Source of the DNA: Fistularia commersonii
Taxonomy: Eukaryota; Chordata; Actinopteri; Syngnathiformes; Fistulariidae
Direction: 5' to 3'
Length of the DNA: 64,000 nt
Assembly: GCA_037954325.1 (NCBI GenBank)
Contig: JBBMNZ010000002.1
Coordinates: forward strand, 11,160,679-11,224,678
Positions 49,501 to 61,500 of the stretch are shown piece by piece. Every line of letters begins with the position of its first letter. Within the stretch, counting starts at the first letter, position 1. The notes below the pieces were generated by a model. The model was not told the DNA's origin. It searched no databases and worked only from the letters and a program-made list of their open reading frames with translations. The position numbers and the translations under genes are program-made.

Positions 49501-52500
49501 TTATGTCTGGTTTTACCCTAGTTTCCATCATATTTCTGTTTATTAGTAAATTTCTTTTTTTCTCTGACCACTTTTGTTTTTAGAAATCTGTGCAATCTGT
49601 AATTAGAATACTACCTTTTGTTTTTCATCTATTCTCTGTGTATTCTAGCAATTATTAGTGGTTTAACCTTTTTTTTTGTGTCAGATAAACAAAATGAATT
49701 TAGCACGATATAATTAGTATCTCAGTTTTTATTGGAAATTTAAGGATCCAGAGAGCCATAACAACTGAACAAATATTGTATTCTGAGGTGTTTATATAGA
49801 TCTGTAGAAAATTCATGTGGAATAGAGATGTGTAATATAAAAGCAGAAGAAAGATTTTATATTTTATTGCTCTGTTTTTTGTATTATATTCATTAGGTAT
49901 CTGTCTGAACAGGAAATGAGATTCTATATCTGATATTTCTGTGATATTTGCCTCACCAAATTGAATCAGAATTCAAAGCTCCTTTATTCATGAATATCCA
50001 TAATATCCTTTAAGAATGGAAATAGAGGTTGTATTTGTTTTGTGTTTGAAATATGTAGCTACCTTCAGATGGTCTGGTGAATTTTGAGTGGGCCATCGCT
50101 TGACTGAGCTCATAGAACATCCATAGATTAAAATAAACTGACTTTGCCTAAAGCAAGAAATACATAAATTGAAATAGGGAAGAGTAAAGTGTTTTTCCTT
50201 CATGGAGTGTTATTTTCCTACAGGAGTCGATTGATAATTTTTTAGCTGAGAAGGTGAGATTTAATGGTCACAAGGATTTAGTGTCACCCAGTCACAAGAA
50301 GCTCCTCCCTATTGCAAACCAAACTTTGATCAAGTTTTCCCTGCTAAATATTTGCACGTTGCACTTCTATTTCTAACAAGGCCAAGATTTTGAGTTCAGT
50401 TTTTTTAATTATTCTACCAATTGTACATCTAAGCACAGACAGTCCTACGATTTAGGCAAAATCCTCTATAACAGTGCTTCAATAGCTTTTATTAAGGTTT
50501 TCACTACTACAGACAGAATGATGGATGAAAACACTATCTGGCTATTTGAGGTTGCCTAAAACAATTCTTTGGCAAGGTAGTTGTGTTTAGGCGAAAGGGA
50601 CAATTGGGGTACAGACTATAATGGCCTTCTAAAGCCAAGCGAGGACCTTGCAGGGGAATGGAAGGGGGAAGTGGAAGTGGGCGCTGACCAAGCGAGCCAT
50701 CAGCGAGTGGCTGTTCCAACTAAAAAGGAACAACAAGGCACAATTATATCAATCTGGAGGCTGTTTGCGCTGATATTCCCACTGCTTACATTTTCCTTTC
50801 TGGTCTGTTTTTTCTGTTGTGTTTCTTTTCTAACAATGCAACACATAAGTTTTTGTTTGTTCATGTTACTTTACTATCATTATTTTTTAACTTGTTATCT
50901 CCAGTTGCTGTATCCCGTAGTGCCAGGATGTGTCAAGTATTGATAAGTGTAACTGCTTTGCTCAGCAATGTCACAATCGTTTACTGTATGTAAAGCCTTG
51001 AGCAGAATGCCCAACTGCATCCACATATGGTGCTGAAAAATCACATGCACATCATGCACGCACCTCTCTCCCTTGTGAGATCCACAAATGATTATAAAAA
51101 AAATGCATCTAAAATGGAGGGGAAACAAATCCTGGTCTAACTGGCAACGCGAATAGATTTTATTCCCTTCATTGTAATGCTTGAGGGATGTTATTGATTT
51201 CTGTCTTACTCCCTCAGTTGTGCAGTTTTTGGGTAACGGAATAACAAGCTGACATGAATGGCTGTCTGAAATCTACCAGACACACTAATGTGATGTTAAA
51301 GTACACAGAACACCACCACATCACCGTACTGTTACCGTGTAGTGCTGCTATTATCCTTAAAAATCTCCAGACCTGTGCCAAATCAAAGACTTAGGCTGTC
51401 TTTTAGTAGTAAGAATAAATGCAATGAATTTAATTAATGATTATATTCCCGGGATTTGTCGATATGTGTTCTGTGGTCTAAAGAAGAAGAGAGGATTTGA
51501 AGCTTTGTTTAATTGGCTTATTTGTGCCCTTATGTCACAGTCTTTTTGTGAACAATGGGACATGGGAATCTACTTCACTGACTAATGAGGACAGCACACA
51601 ATTAACCTTTGGCATAATACTGTATACTGTAACATCAAGTTCTTCTTCAGGGAGGGACTTTGGCCACAACTCGATGAATACGGTTGGTTATCGTTGTGGT
51701 TTTATCGTTGTTTAAGCTATAAAGTCCAAAAACATTGGCCACAGTACAAATTGCAGACCTGTTGTGACACCTCTTGAGTATAAAGACTACCCATTTTTTC
51801 ATCGAAGCTTTTGTCATTGAATTCCGTTTGACCCCTTATTTATGTGGTAATTTTGAGGTCACTGGATATAAAAATATGAAATGTCTCCTTATTCTATGGA
51901 GCATCGTTTGGTTGTAGTGAGTTATTTACCTTAAATACGGCAGAACCGTCACTAATTTTGCAATGCACTCATGTAGATGAGAAACAGGGGCGACATGCAA
52001 AGGATCGTCATCATTTATCTGGAGGTAGAGAATAGTCCAACAATGTGCACAATGTCCATTACGCTGGTCACCCCTGGCCCTGAAGCTCACATCAAAGAGA
52101 GGGTGCCTCATTGACTGCAAGGGACACACTTTTTCTGCTTTCCTTTGAAGCTCCTCTTTTGATCAGCCCTCTTGTTTCAACCCTCTGTTTGGTTCTCTAC
52201 AATCACAAATGAATCGAGTCTATGCGCAGTGAGAATTTATCAGACGAAAGACATGCATCAAATATGTATTTGTTTCATCTTAAACATATTCTAGTCACAA
52301 GGAACACATTCAAAATGCCAACAGATACAAGACAGTGGTTGTTATCTTAACTTGTTGCCCATGTGCCTCCAAACAGTTTTCTCACTCTCTTTGATTTGAT
52401 TTTAGTCTTGTTTGATACCAAAAGTAACCCCAACAGAGATGCTCAATGACAATTCTGTTGTTATACCTCAAAGCAAGCAAGTTTTATGTATTTCCTTCAA

Positions 52501-55500
52501 GTGCAGGTGACATGTCAAAAGAATTAAGAAGAAATAAGGTGAAAATCAGCAGCAGCATTTTAACGTTACATTTCATTTTTACTCATTTTGTTATTGTTGT
52601 ATCTGTCTGAACAGTTGCTTCAAATAAATGGTTCATGTTGTTAATAAGTCAAATATATAATTGCTGTTGAAACTTAATTATTACTATGACAATTTTGACT
52701 TTACAATGGACCACACCATTAAATAATGGTTAAAGTGTAATGACTTTTAAGTGATAGGTTTCCCAATATATCAATGATTATAATCAGAGAAGTAAGACAA
52801 ATAATTATTTGCACGATAGCCAAAAAAAAGGTAGTGCTGCTTAATGTCTCTGTTGTGCCTCGTCGTGATGTCTATCGCATATCTATCGTGCCAGGAATGT
52901 TAGTAAAATACATTTGGGTTGTCCTTTTTTGCTTTCCAGATAGATACTTGCCTTTACTTTCTGACCCTTCCTGAGGCGTCGAACTTACTAGGACACAACT
53001 TCTAAGGGCATCTTCTCTTTGGCTATGTTTCATGTCGCAACAATTTTCTTTCACAGCCAGCACCAACACTTTATTAGACATGCCATTTTGTAGACACTGT
53101 AACCTATCCATCACAATCTTGACTTTGACCTTGTCTCAAATCTTTACGCTTTCATTTTTTTCTGCCTATAACAAATCATCTTCAATAACTTTCTGCTCGA
53201 TGTATCCTACCCTTTTCTGATGTTATAATCAGATAATCAATGTTAGGTCGGTGGTTTTGATGTTGTGGTCGGCACTTAGCCCATCTTCCTTATGTCAGAC
53301 AGGCAAGTTGCTTTTTTGGTGACCTTTCAGTGATGGAACGCAGTTCTGCAAGGCATCCTAGTTTTACTATCTAAACCAGCACTTTGATTATGTTGATCTG
53401 TTTGATCCAAGATCTTACGATAGAAAACCTTGGCCTCCCAAAATAGGGATCACTTTGTAACTGCAAATTAGTTGGCTCATCATTGCGATCTCTTCCAGTA
53501 CACACAAACATTCACAGCCTTGATGTTCCCACAAACTCCACAGCTGTGTGGTGTCCCATTTTAATCTTTTGAAGGTTTTCCCCCACATAACCTTTGTGAA
53601 AAAGAACAGCCGCTCCCCTGCAAGGCTGCCAATGCACTGATATAGTGAACCACAATAGGTATCGAAGACAGAAGCAGGCAGCTTCCTACAGCAGGGCTAC
53701 TTACAGTACCGGGAGGATCTGAAGATTATGTAAAGTTATTCACCAAGTGATGAGAGAGGAGCAGGCCACCACTGACAGCAGGTATGTAGGTCACACAGGG
53801 GGAGGCCTCTTTTGCATTTGCTCCCTTCAATATCTATTTTTGTGTTTTATCCCTTCCTTACTTCTTCGCTTAATCAGTTATTCACTTACTCCTTCCAACG
53901 CCATATATCTGTTGTTACCACTCCCTTTTTTAATCTACTTTTTGTGTTCTGAAACGCCACTACAGCTATATCAGACTATTTTGGTCAAAGTAGAGAAAGA
54001 CTTAACAGAGAGATCAAGTGAGAGACTTCGCCAGTGGACACATTTTTACCGACTTTCCTTTTGCTTTCATCCCCGTGTCTTATCAAAGTTTTGCCAGTGG
54101 TGTTTTTCCTTTCATTTTTTTTTCTTGCAACATATGTTGTCGACTGTCTCTTTCTCTTTTCTCTTGCCATTGCTTGCTGCCTTCTAATCATCTGCACTTT
54201 CTCTGTGTTGTTTGTTAACCCCAGAGCAGATGGTATACTGTCCAGTTCTGTTTCAGTCATTCAGACATGTCTGTGTTTTCTTATCTTGTCAAGTACAGTC
54301 CAAGCCTGTGTAATGAGCTTTGGCCTTTTCAGTCTGTTAAGAGACCCTACCCTGAGTCAGCTACCTCGCCACAGCCACTACTGCAAGGTTATCCTTGCCC
54401 GCAGGGAACAACAATTCTTCTTAGTGTCCACAACCCCACGGCCTTTTCTTCGGGAGAAGAAAGGCGGAATATTAATGAAGACTCTTGGCTTTTTAGGAGT
54501 ATAGCAGTAGAGACGGGCAGTCAGTGTTTACTGAGCAGGCTTGTTTTCGTCTCCCTAGCCTGCAGGTCACAGCTCAATGCTCTGTAATTGGCTCAGATTG
54601 TCAGACAGTGTTCCATCTCATAGCAAAGAAAACTCCAGCCATCAAAAGCTCTCCCCCCTTCCATACAAAAGCCTTTATTTCCTGTTTTGAGACTGGCAGC
54701 CCATTCTGCTAAGCTATATACACAAGCCTGCACAAACTTAAGATTAACATATGAAAATGGGCTGCTTTCCACATTTACCAGCTCATTAGTTCTTTTGGTC
54801 AGGCACTTGTTGAGGTCTACGCGTTCTTGTTTTGCTTAAGCGAGGAGATGTCTTTAATTATCTTTGCAGTAGTCATACTGAGCCCAAAGCTATTAATCCA
54901 TGCAAAGTTCAATGAGGGGTTCTTCGATACTTGTTTAAAATACATGACCCTGTGGTGCAGTTCCTAACAGGCCACCCAGTTGGCATTCGGAAATTAATTC
55001 TGCTCTCACACATTGAAAAGGAATGAAAGTTTTCAATAGCATTTGGAAGGGAACTCGATATTTTCCTATATAATGCTCCCAAGACAGAGTACCATTCAGA
55101 CAGACTGCTTGCTCCCATCTTATCATAAAGGCTGCTGAACCCAAGATCTTTTCCAATTATTCTGTCAATACACACAAAAGGAAATACTTGAAACGAAGGG
55201 CTTCAGTCAGTATGTTTTTCTATTGTGATATATTTGGGAAAATATCTCTGAATTAAATAAGAATGAAACAGGGTATACGAAGCAACTCTGTGAGTAAAAG
55301 TGTTTTCAGGTGCCCCCTGAGATTGTAAGGGATCACATTGTTTGACAGTTAGCAGTCGGACACCTGTGTGAGCTTGCTCGGATCAAAGCTCTAACACCTT
55401 CAGACAGAGCAGACTAACGCATTACGCTACCATTTGAGGATCAAATGAAGGGAAAAAATTATTTTGAGGGAACTGACACTGTAGGGCACAGACACCTTTA

Positions 55501-58500
55501 CACATCTATCGATTTTCTTCTGCCTCTTTAGAGAAAGAGGTGGTGAATACAAGAAAGAAAAATGTCCTGTGGCTTTGGGACAAAAGGAACTTTCTCATTC
55601 CGCCTAAGGCTCCTGTCTGGCACATTAAACAGAGACTGTTCCCGTGTCGCCATGTAAGTGACCCATGGAGGCTGCTTCCCCGGTGAGACAGATCGTGATC
55701 TTGACAAATGTGTTGTGAAGACAAAACAAAATAATAATGAGAGGAAAAACTGCATATCTATAAATCAATAATCTATCTAGTTTATACGAATATTGAAAAG
55801 GCCTTTGAAAGGACATTACAAAGGCCAAATACTCTTTGTGCTGTACAGTAGTGCTGACCAACAAAACGCTAACAATCTCTTGTCTAATGAAAGGATGGAG
55901 GCTGAGGTGGATGTAATTTTCTGCTTGTCTGCATACGGGTGTGACTTATGCCCAACTCTTTCCTCTCCTCTCCCTTCTCTTACATGTGCAAATCTGGCCA
56001 TACGCACACACTCACATTCTCAGATAGATCATCCTCCCCCAGATACTGATGGATTTTCTTTCTCTGATGTTTTCACAAAACTTCACAAAGGCTGGAGTGA
56101 TGGTAAACCTGAAAGAAAGTTGAAATTCTCAATTGATTTTTTTTTTTTTTTTTTTTGTTATTTTCAGACTGTAGTTTACTTTTACTCAAATTTTGTGTGA
56201 AAACTTAATCACAACATCCCAGACAATGAAATGATGAAGGATTTATAGTTCTTTGATATGAAGAAATTGAAGTAAAATTAGATACCCTTTGTGATCCAAA
56301 AATGGAGAATTGGAAGCATTGTCATTTATACTGCAGCATTTTTGGTTCTGATGTTTCAAACCACTAGTGTAAGATGTTTAGCTTCCTGCTAAACGAGTCA
56401 CTGTGGTCTACCGTTTCTCTCCCCTTTTCCTTATCAGCGCTCTGTGGACTGTGCCTCTCCTTCACCAGAGCCTTGACAGGGAACCATTTTTCTCTCTCTC
56501 CCTTCTTGTTTATGTGTTTACCACAGCATCCTCACATCCTCCCCTAAATGATAGCCCCTCTACTGTCAGCACACACAGGAGGCAAATTAGAGTGTGAAGG
56601 CAGACTAATGTTCCTGTTCCCTTTGAGCTTGAGGCAGGGCAGGTTTGCAGGGCTGCAATCAATTGGAATTCTGTGCTTTTTTTGCTTTGTTTTGATCAGT
56701 GCTGGATATTATAGAAAAGGGGATGCTACCCTAGCTTCCGGGCTGTTTTTGTTATATTAAAGAAGAAAAGAAAGAATTTGAGTTGAATTTAAAAAATCCT
56801 TTATTCAAACGATCGGATTTGACAAGAATACATTAAAAGAGGAAAATGTAAAGATACTTTTAGCTGGCAGGATGATCAACTAGAAAGTGAGAAAGTCAGC
56901 TTTTGTCAACAAATGGTTATCAGAATACAAAATGCCTCCTACAGCCCAAGTAGAAGTCCCCAGGTTGCTGTTCATAAAAAGAAATCAAATTCCACTTTTA
57001 AACAAGTTTTAATTAATGTTTTTAAAACTGTGACCGGATTCTCATACTCTTGGCCACGAGCCTTATTTTCCAGGTAAGCCAAATGACTAATGTGGCAAAG
57101 CCAAACAAAAAGAATACAAAATCAATACCCTCTTGTTATCCTTTGAATTCTTGGGACCAAAAGTAAACTAATTGAAAGTTAAGGTAACACGTACACTTCA
57201 AGAAACTAAACAGTGGCAGAAAAATTGGGGTATTCAATAAACAAGAAGGGAATGTTTAAGGGTATGAGCAGAACAAGCGATCTCTTGATACTCCAGATTA
57301 AAACTGTGATCTGAAACTGTTCGTGGCCAGAGTGTCATGCACAATCTTTCACAGGTGGTCACCTGTCTCCCCTTCAATGAGGTGTCCGGTCCAAAGAAGC
57401 TGAGCCCCTTCTTTACCTTCACTTACGATAATTGTTGACGACTTAGCAAGTTGATCCGAGGTTACATTGATGTCTTTTTTATCTGTAGCTTGAAGCTCCA
57501 TCAAGCTTGTCAGTGAAAGGAATCTGTAGTCGATGACTCCGGCAACCAGCCTAACAGAGTTGCTGTGTCCAGATTCCCTAAATGCATTCAAGGAAGAAGT
57601 GGTTAGCTGTTAAAGATGACCCAGCTTTGTGAAACAGCCCCCCCATTATCAACCTATCTGACCAATCTTTTTTAGAAGCAACTTTGGGGTCATCAGCCAG
57701 TTGGGTCCACAATCGTAAATTATCCTCTGCTGTATGCAAATTGAAGCCTGATACCCAACTGAAGATGTGAGTGAGGCCTTGTCCTCACTCCGAACTGGAA
57801 GATAGAGCACTGCCGCTCGGATCTAGTGTTTTCCAGATCAGAGGAAGTCTATGCTCAACCTGTGGATCTCCTCTAGCAAGCACCTTGGTGGTGTTAGTGC
57901 ATTGAGCTTGTGCCAGAGAGTCGAGGCAATCAGGTTGTTATGGTAAGCACCCTTCCCCTATATGACAGCTGAGGCATTAACCACCTTCACTTTGACAGCC
58001 GTGCACTTTTTCTGTCTTTTACTCCTACCCAGTCTCTTCCCCTGAAGGCCTCAGTCCTTAAGCATAGCGCATCATGATAAACACAACCAGGATATGAAAT
58101 TGTCTCCAAATCCAAATGCCATGAGTGCCAAAAACAAGTACGATTGGTCCACCCTATAAAAGGTTTTTCCCTGGTCCAGGGCTATTATGTTTGTTTTCAC
58201 ATTGTAACTGTCACATACATCAAAAACGTCCCCCATTAGAAAGATGTTATCCATTATATTCCGCAGCATGACCAAATAGCATTTATCTGCGTATGATGTT
58301 ACCAAGAAAACCCTTCAGTCTGTTGGAAAGTACCGTGGACAGGATTTTGAAGTCCCCACACAGAAAGACCACAGGCCTCCAGTTTTTCAGCATGCCTAAG
58401 CTTCCTGTCTTTGGAAGCAGGGCAAGTGTTGTAGTAGTCTATTCTTGAAATGCCAAGATGACTTGACCCGTTGGCCAGGGGTCGTGACTAGCTCAAATGC

Positions 58501-61500
58501 AACTAAATAGTGATCTGAGAAGCCAATTTGGGCTATGTCACATGTAAGTAATTAGGGTATGAGGGTCTTTGAGATTTAGAACCTGTCGAGTCTGTTTGCT
58601 GACACCTGACTGCCACAGGTCCTGACCCAGGTGTACTGTTAGATGTGTGGGTTTTTTATCCTATAAGCATCCAGCGGGTTGGAGGATATGGCAGTTCAGA
58701 GGGTCTGAGTGGACTCCCTACCTTTTCTGTCAACTGTATCACCAAGAGTGCAATTCAGATCTCCACCCACAATGATATTTTCTTGCTGGTATATCGAAAG
58801 TTAATTTTTGAGAGTGTGGAACGTGTTCAATCTTTCTGCACCGCTTTTCAGTGCATGTACGTTGACTAGGCAAAAGATAGAATCCGACTGAGGCCTTGAG
58901 GAGGATGGTGTTTGTGGTGGTTCCATTGCTGAGGTAATAGGGTCCACCCCATCACAAGCCCAGTCCACCTCATCCCACTGAACTGTGAGTTTTTCCTGTA
59001 AAAATAGCATATTAAGCTTTTTCTGGCAACAGACATCAAAGATTAGTGCTCTCTATGTTAAGTCTCTTCTTCCATTGATGTCTAAGGAGCCCATTCTTAG
59101 GAACAGCATGGAGGGGGGGAAGAGCAACACCAGGACATGATAGACGGCAGGGCAGATGAAAAAGCAGGAGTGATACATGATCATATTACTTTTTTTTCCT
59201 TACAGTTTTGCCTGCTGTTGGTGTCCTCAGAAGTCTGACGTGTTTTTTTAGACAGTACTTTTTCCTTTCGTCCAAAGGATTAGGATTTGCCAGCTTGCTG
59301 GCTGGAGGCACTGCAGGAATATCGCACCCAGCTGCGATGAGAGCCCGCACCCACTCGCCATCAGTAACCAGATCGCCTTCCGATTCCGGTGTGGGCAAGC
59401 AAACCATTTGTACCCGAAATCCCCACAATCAAAACACTTCATTTGCCCCAAGCTAGCATAAACCATGTGGGAAGCATCTCCGAACGTCACTCTGAAGGAG
59501 TACCCCAGAGTCTGTGATTGTGCCTCCAAAAACATAAGCACATCCCTTCCTAGGGATTGGACATGCTTCAGCCTAGGGTCCCTGCATCCCAGGCCACACA
59601 CTTTTAAAGCCGCTGGCGAACTTTCCAAACCCTTCTAAATTTGTTTTCAAACAGTTTGTTTGGAATGAATGGAGGTACATGAGACAAGGAGACATCTGTA
59701 CAAAGGTATTGCTGATGGCCATGCTGTTTGCAATCAGCTGATGGACATGGGCTTTGGTTTTCAGGAAGGCTACCACGGCTTCATTAATTCTGGATGCGTA
59801 TGTCAGATTTTCATGTCCCACCTGCTCATTGACTGCAAGCAGTATTCCCTCAACTGACACTGTGCTGTCCAGCGGGACACCGTGGCTCCAGTTAGCCGGC
59901 ACTGCCAGGCAGATGCCGGGGCACACCTCCCGGCAATCAATCAATCGAATAAACCAAGTAATGGGTCACTAATGCAAACAAGAAGAAGGAAAGACAGAAA
60001 AACAAGTAAAAATTGAAGTACATATATGAAAAATTTGAATTAAAAAGTGGCCCAATTGGGGCAAAAAAGCACTTTCAATCTCCTCCTCCTGCTCACACAC
60101 CTGCACCCAAACCAAGCAAGAAAGAAAGAAAGAAGCACTGAATTAAGCCCCTTCCTTTTGTGAGGTTCTAATGCTGAATACAGCCATGCTACCTTGCATA
60201 ATAAGGAAAACATGCAGGAATTTCTGTTTCTAAACCATTTACATAGTCAAGATCAGCTTTAACATCCGGCTTGTGATTATCCAATAAAATTGTTTTGGCC
60301 CTTGTTCACCAATGTATTATTTTCCTAAATGAAAACCCAGGTGCTGTCTAAAAACATCCAGTCGGAAACATTTGAGAGCACCTCTGAAAAGAGTCTTTTT
60401 TTCACAGCTCAGAAGATTTGGTATCTATGATGTTTCACATTTGCCAAAGTAAAAATGTCAGCATGACAACTACCTGTTCTCAGCCTGTCTGGATGAAATA
60501 AAGGCTTTATTTCACACTGAGAGATGATCGACTTGTTGGGGTCATGAAGGCTCAAGGAGAAAGAAGTATGAAGCCATCTTTTTTGCAAGGGCTCCTTCAT
60601 GTTTTTTTTTTTTCTTGTACTTCTGGGATGATGTTTATGGAAAAAAAAGTGATAGGTCTTGGTTGAAAACTGGGTTGAACTGAGAAAAAAAATCAAGCGC
60701 CTCATCATTTTGTGGAATGGATATTCAGTGCCAAGATGATATTACACCAAGATGTTTGTTGCATGAGGTAAAAACGTGACAGTCCCATTGCAAACAAAAT
60801 GATTGGCTGGTCTTGGAAGAAAATGCTTTGATGGCAATAAATTTAACTTTATGATGCATAATAAACACCCTGTGCCTGCTTTAGTTGCATATGTTGCAAA
60901 GTGTGTCAGTTGTGTCATGAGACTAAACAATTCAACCTGTCCAGAGTTTTAAAAAGGTAATTTTACATCATACTGACATTTTTACAGTAATAGGGCTGCA
61001 CTAAAACACAACTTCTGAGAGAGTTCAAAGATTTCAGAATGAGTACCGTGTGTTGGCGGGGGGTAAAAACATAGCTGTTCCACAAAACAAACATGGAGAG
61101 GGGCTGTCTAATCAAGTAAATCCAAAGGTGATCTCATCAAAAATCCTGATCACAGGCATATCATATTAAAATGCATGCACCACCTGATGTTAGTCATCTG
61201 ACCTCTTTTTTTAGTGATGACAATGAATTCCTAAAATTCCCTTACATACGCACATACAGTACACTCAAAGGGTTCTATTCCTTAGATTAAAGGAACAAAA
61301 AGAAACAAAAAGGCATGGTTAGGTTGTTGCTTCATCCTCCGTGCATTTTTAAATCAGTCCTGTTCAGCTACCGGTCTATTAGGAATTATAAACCTGACTT
61401 CAAACTGTTGCATCAGACCTACTCTCTTGTTACATGGCCACTGGTAACGGGTGCCAGAGCAAAACGATGGTGTGCTAAGCCAAAACATTGCACTTGTTCA

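Larger units (their letters stand above)
57240..59960 (-). mobile_element. Tx1-like LINE remnant, internally deleted
   Basis: On the - strand one meets, in order: an ORF1-like protein with a CCHC-type knuckle (59248-59944), the start of an ORF2 endonuclease (around 58801-59040), endonuclease end, reverse-transcriptase segments (58072-58560) and C-terminal segments (57349-57960). The motifs match Tx1/L1-group LINEs of fish. Large pieces between endonuclease and reverse transcriptase, and between the palm and the C-terminal region, are missing. Outer limits are estimates; a 5' untranslated part may reach about 60140. No target-site duplication was found. Confidence 0.75.

Noticed and set aside
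49682..49712. GTGTCAG followed by ATAAACAAAATGAATTTAGC, open in the macrod2 phase at first
   Set aside because: A stop (TAA) occurs after about nine codons and there is no donor before it.
53747..54587. A cluster of overlapping + strand frames of 106-156 codons
   Set aside because: Phe/Leu/Ser-rich chance translations of pyrimidine-rich sequence. No motif, no good exon borders and no consistent frame.
55532..55653. An open segment of 122 nt with TTCTGCCTCTTTAG before it and GTAAGT after it
   Set aside because: The splice sites look good and the macrod2 phase is open across it, but the length is not a multiple of three. It would move the frame to phase 0, and the downstream exons all need phase 1. 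The translation (aromatic and basic) is also unlike the acidic tail.
55793..56200. A 135-codon + strand frame ending in poly-Phe
   Set aside because: The end is a T-run translation and the body matches nothing. Only the internal segment 56043-56102 was kept, as a weak exon candidate.
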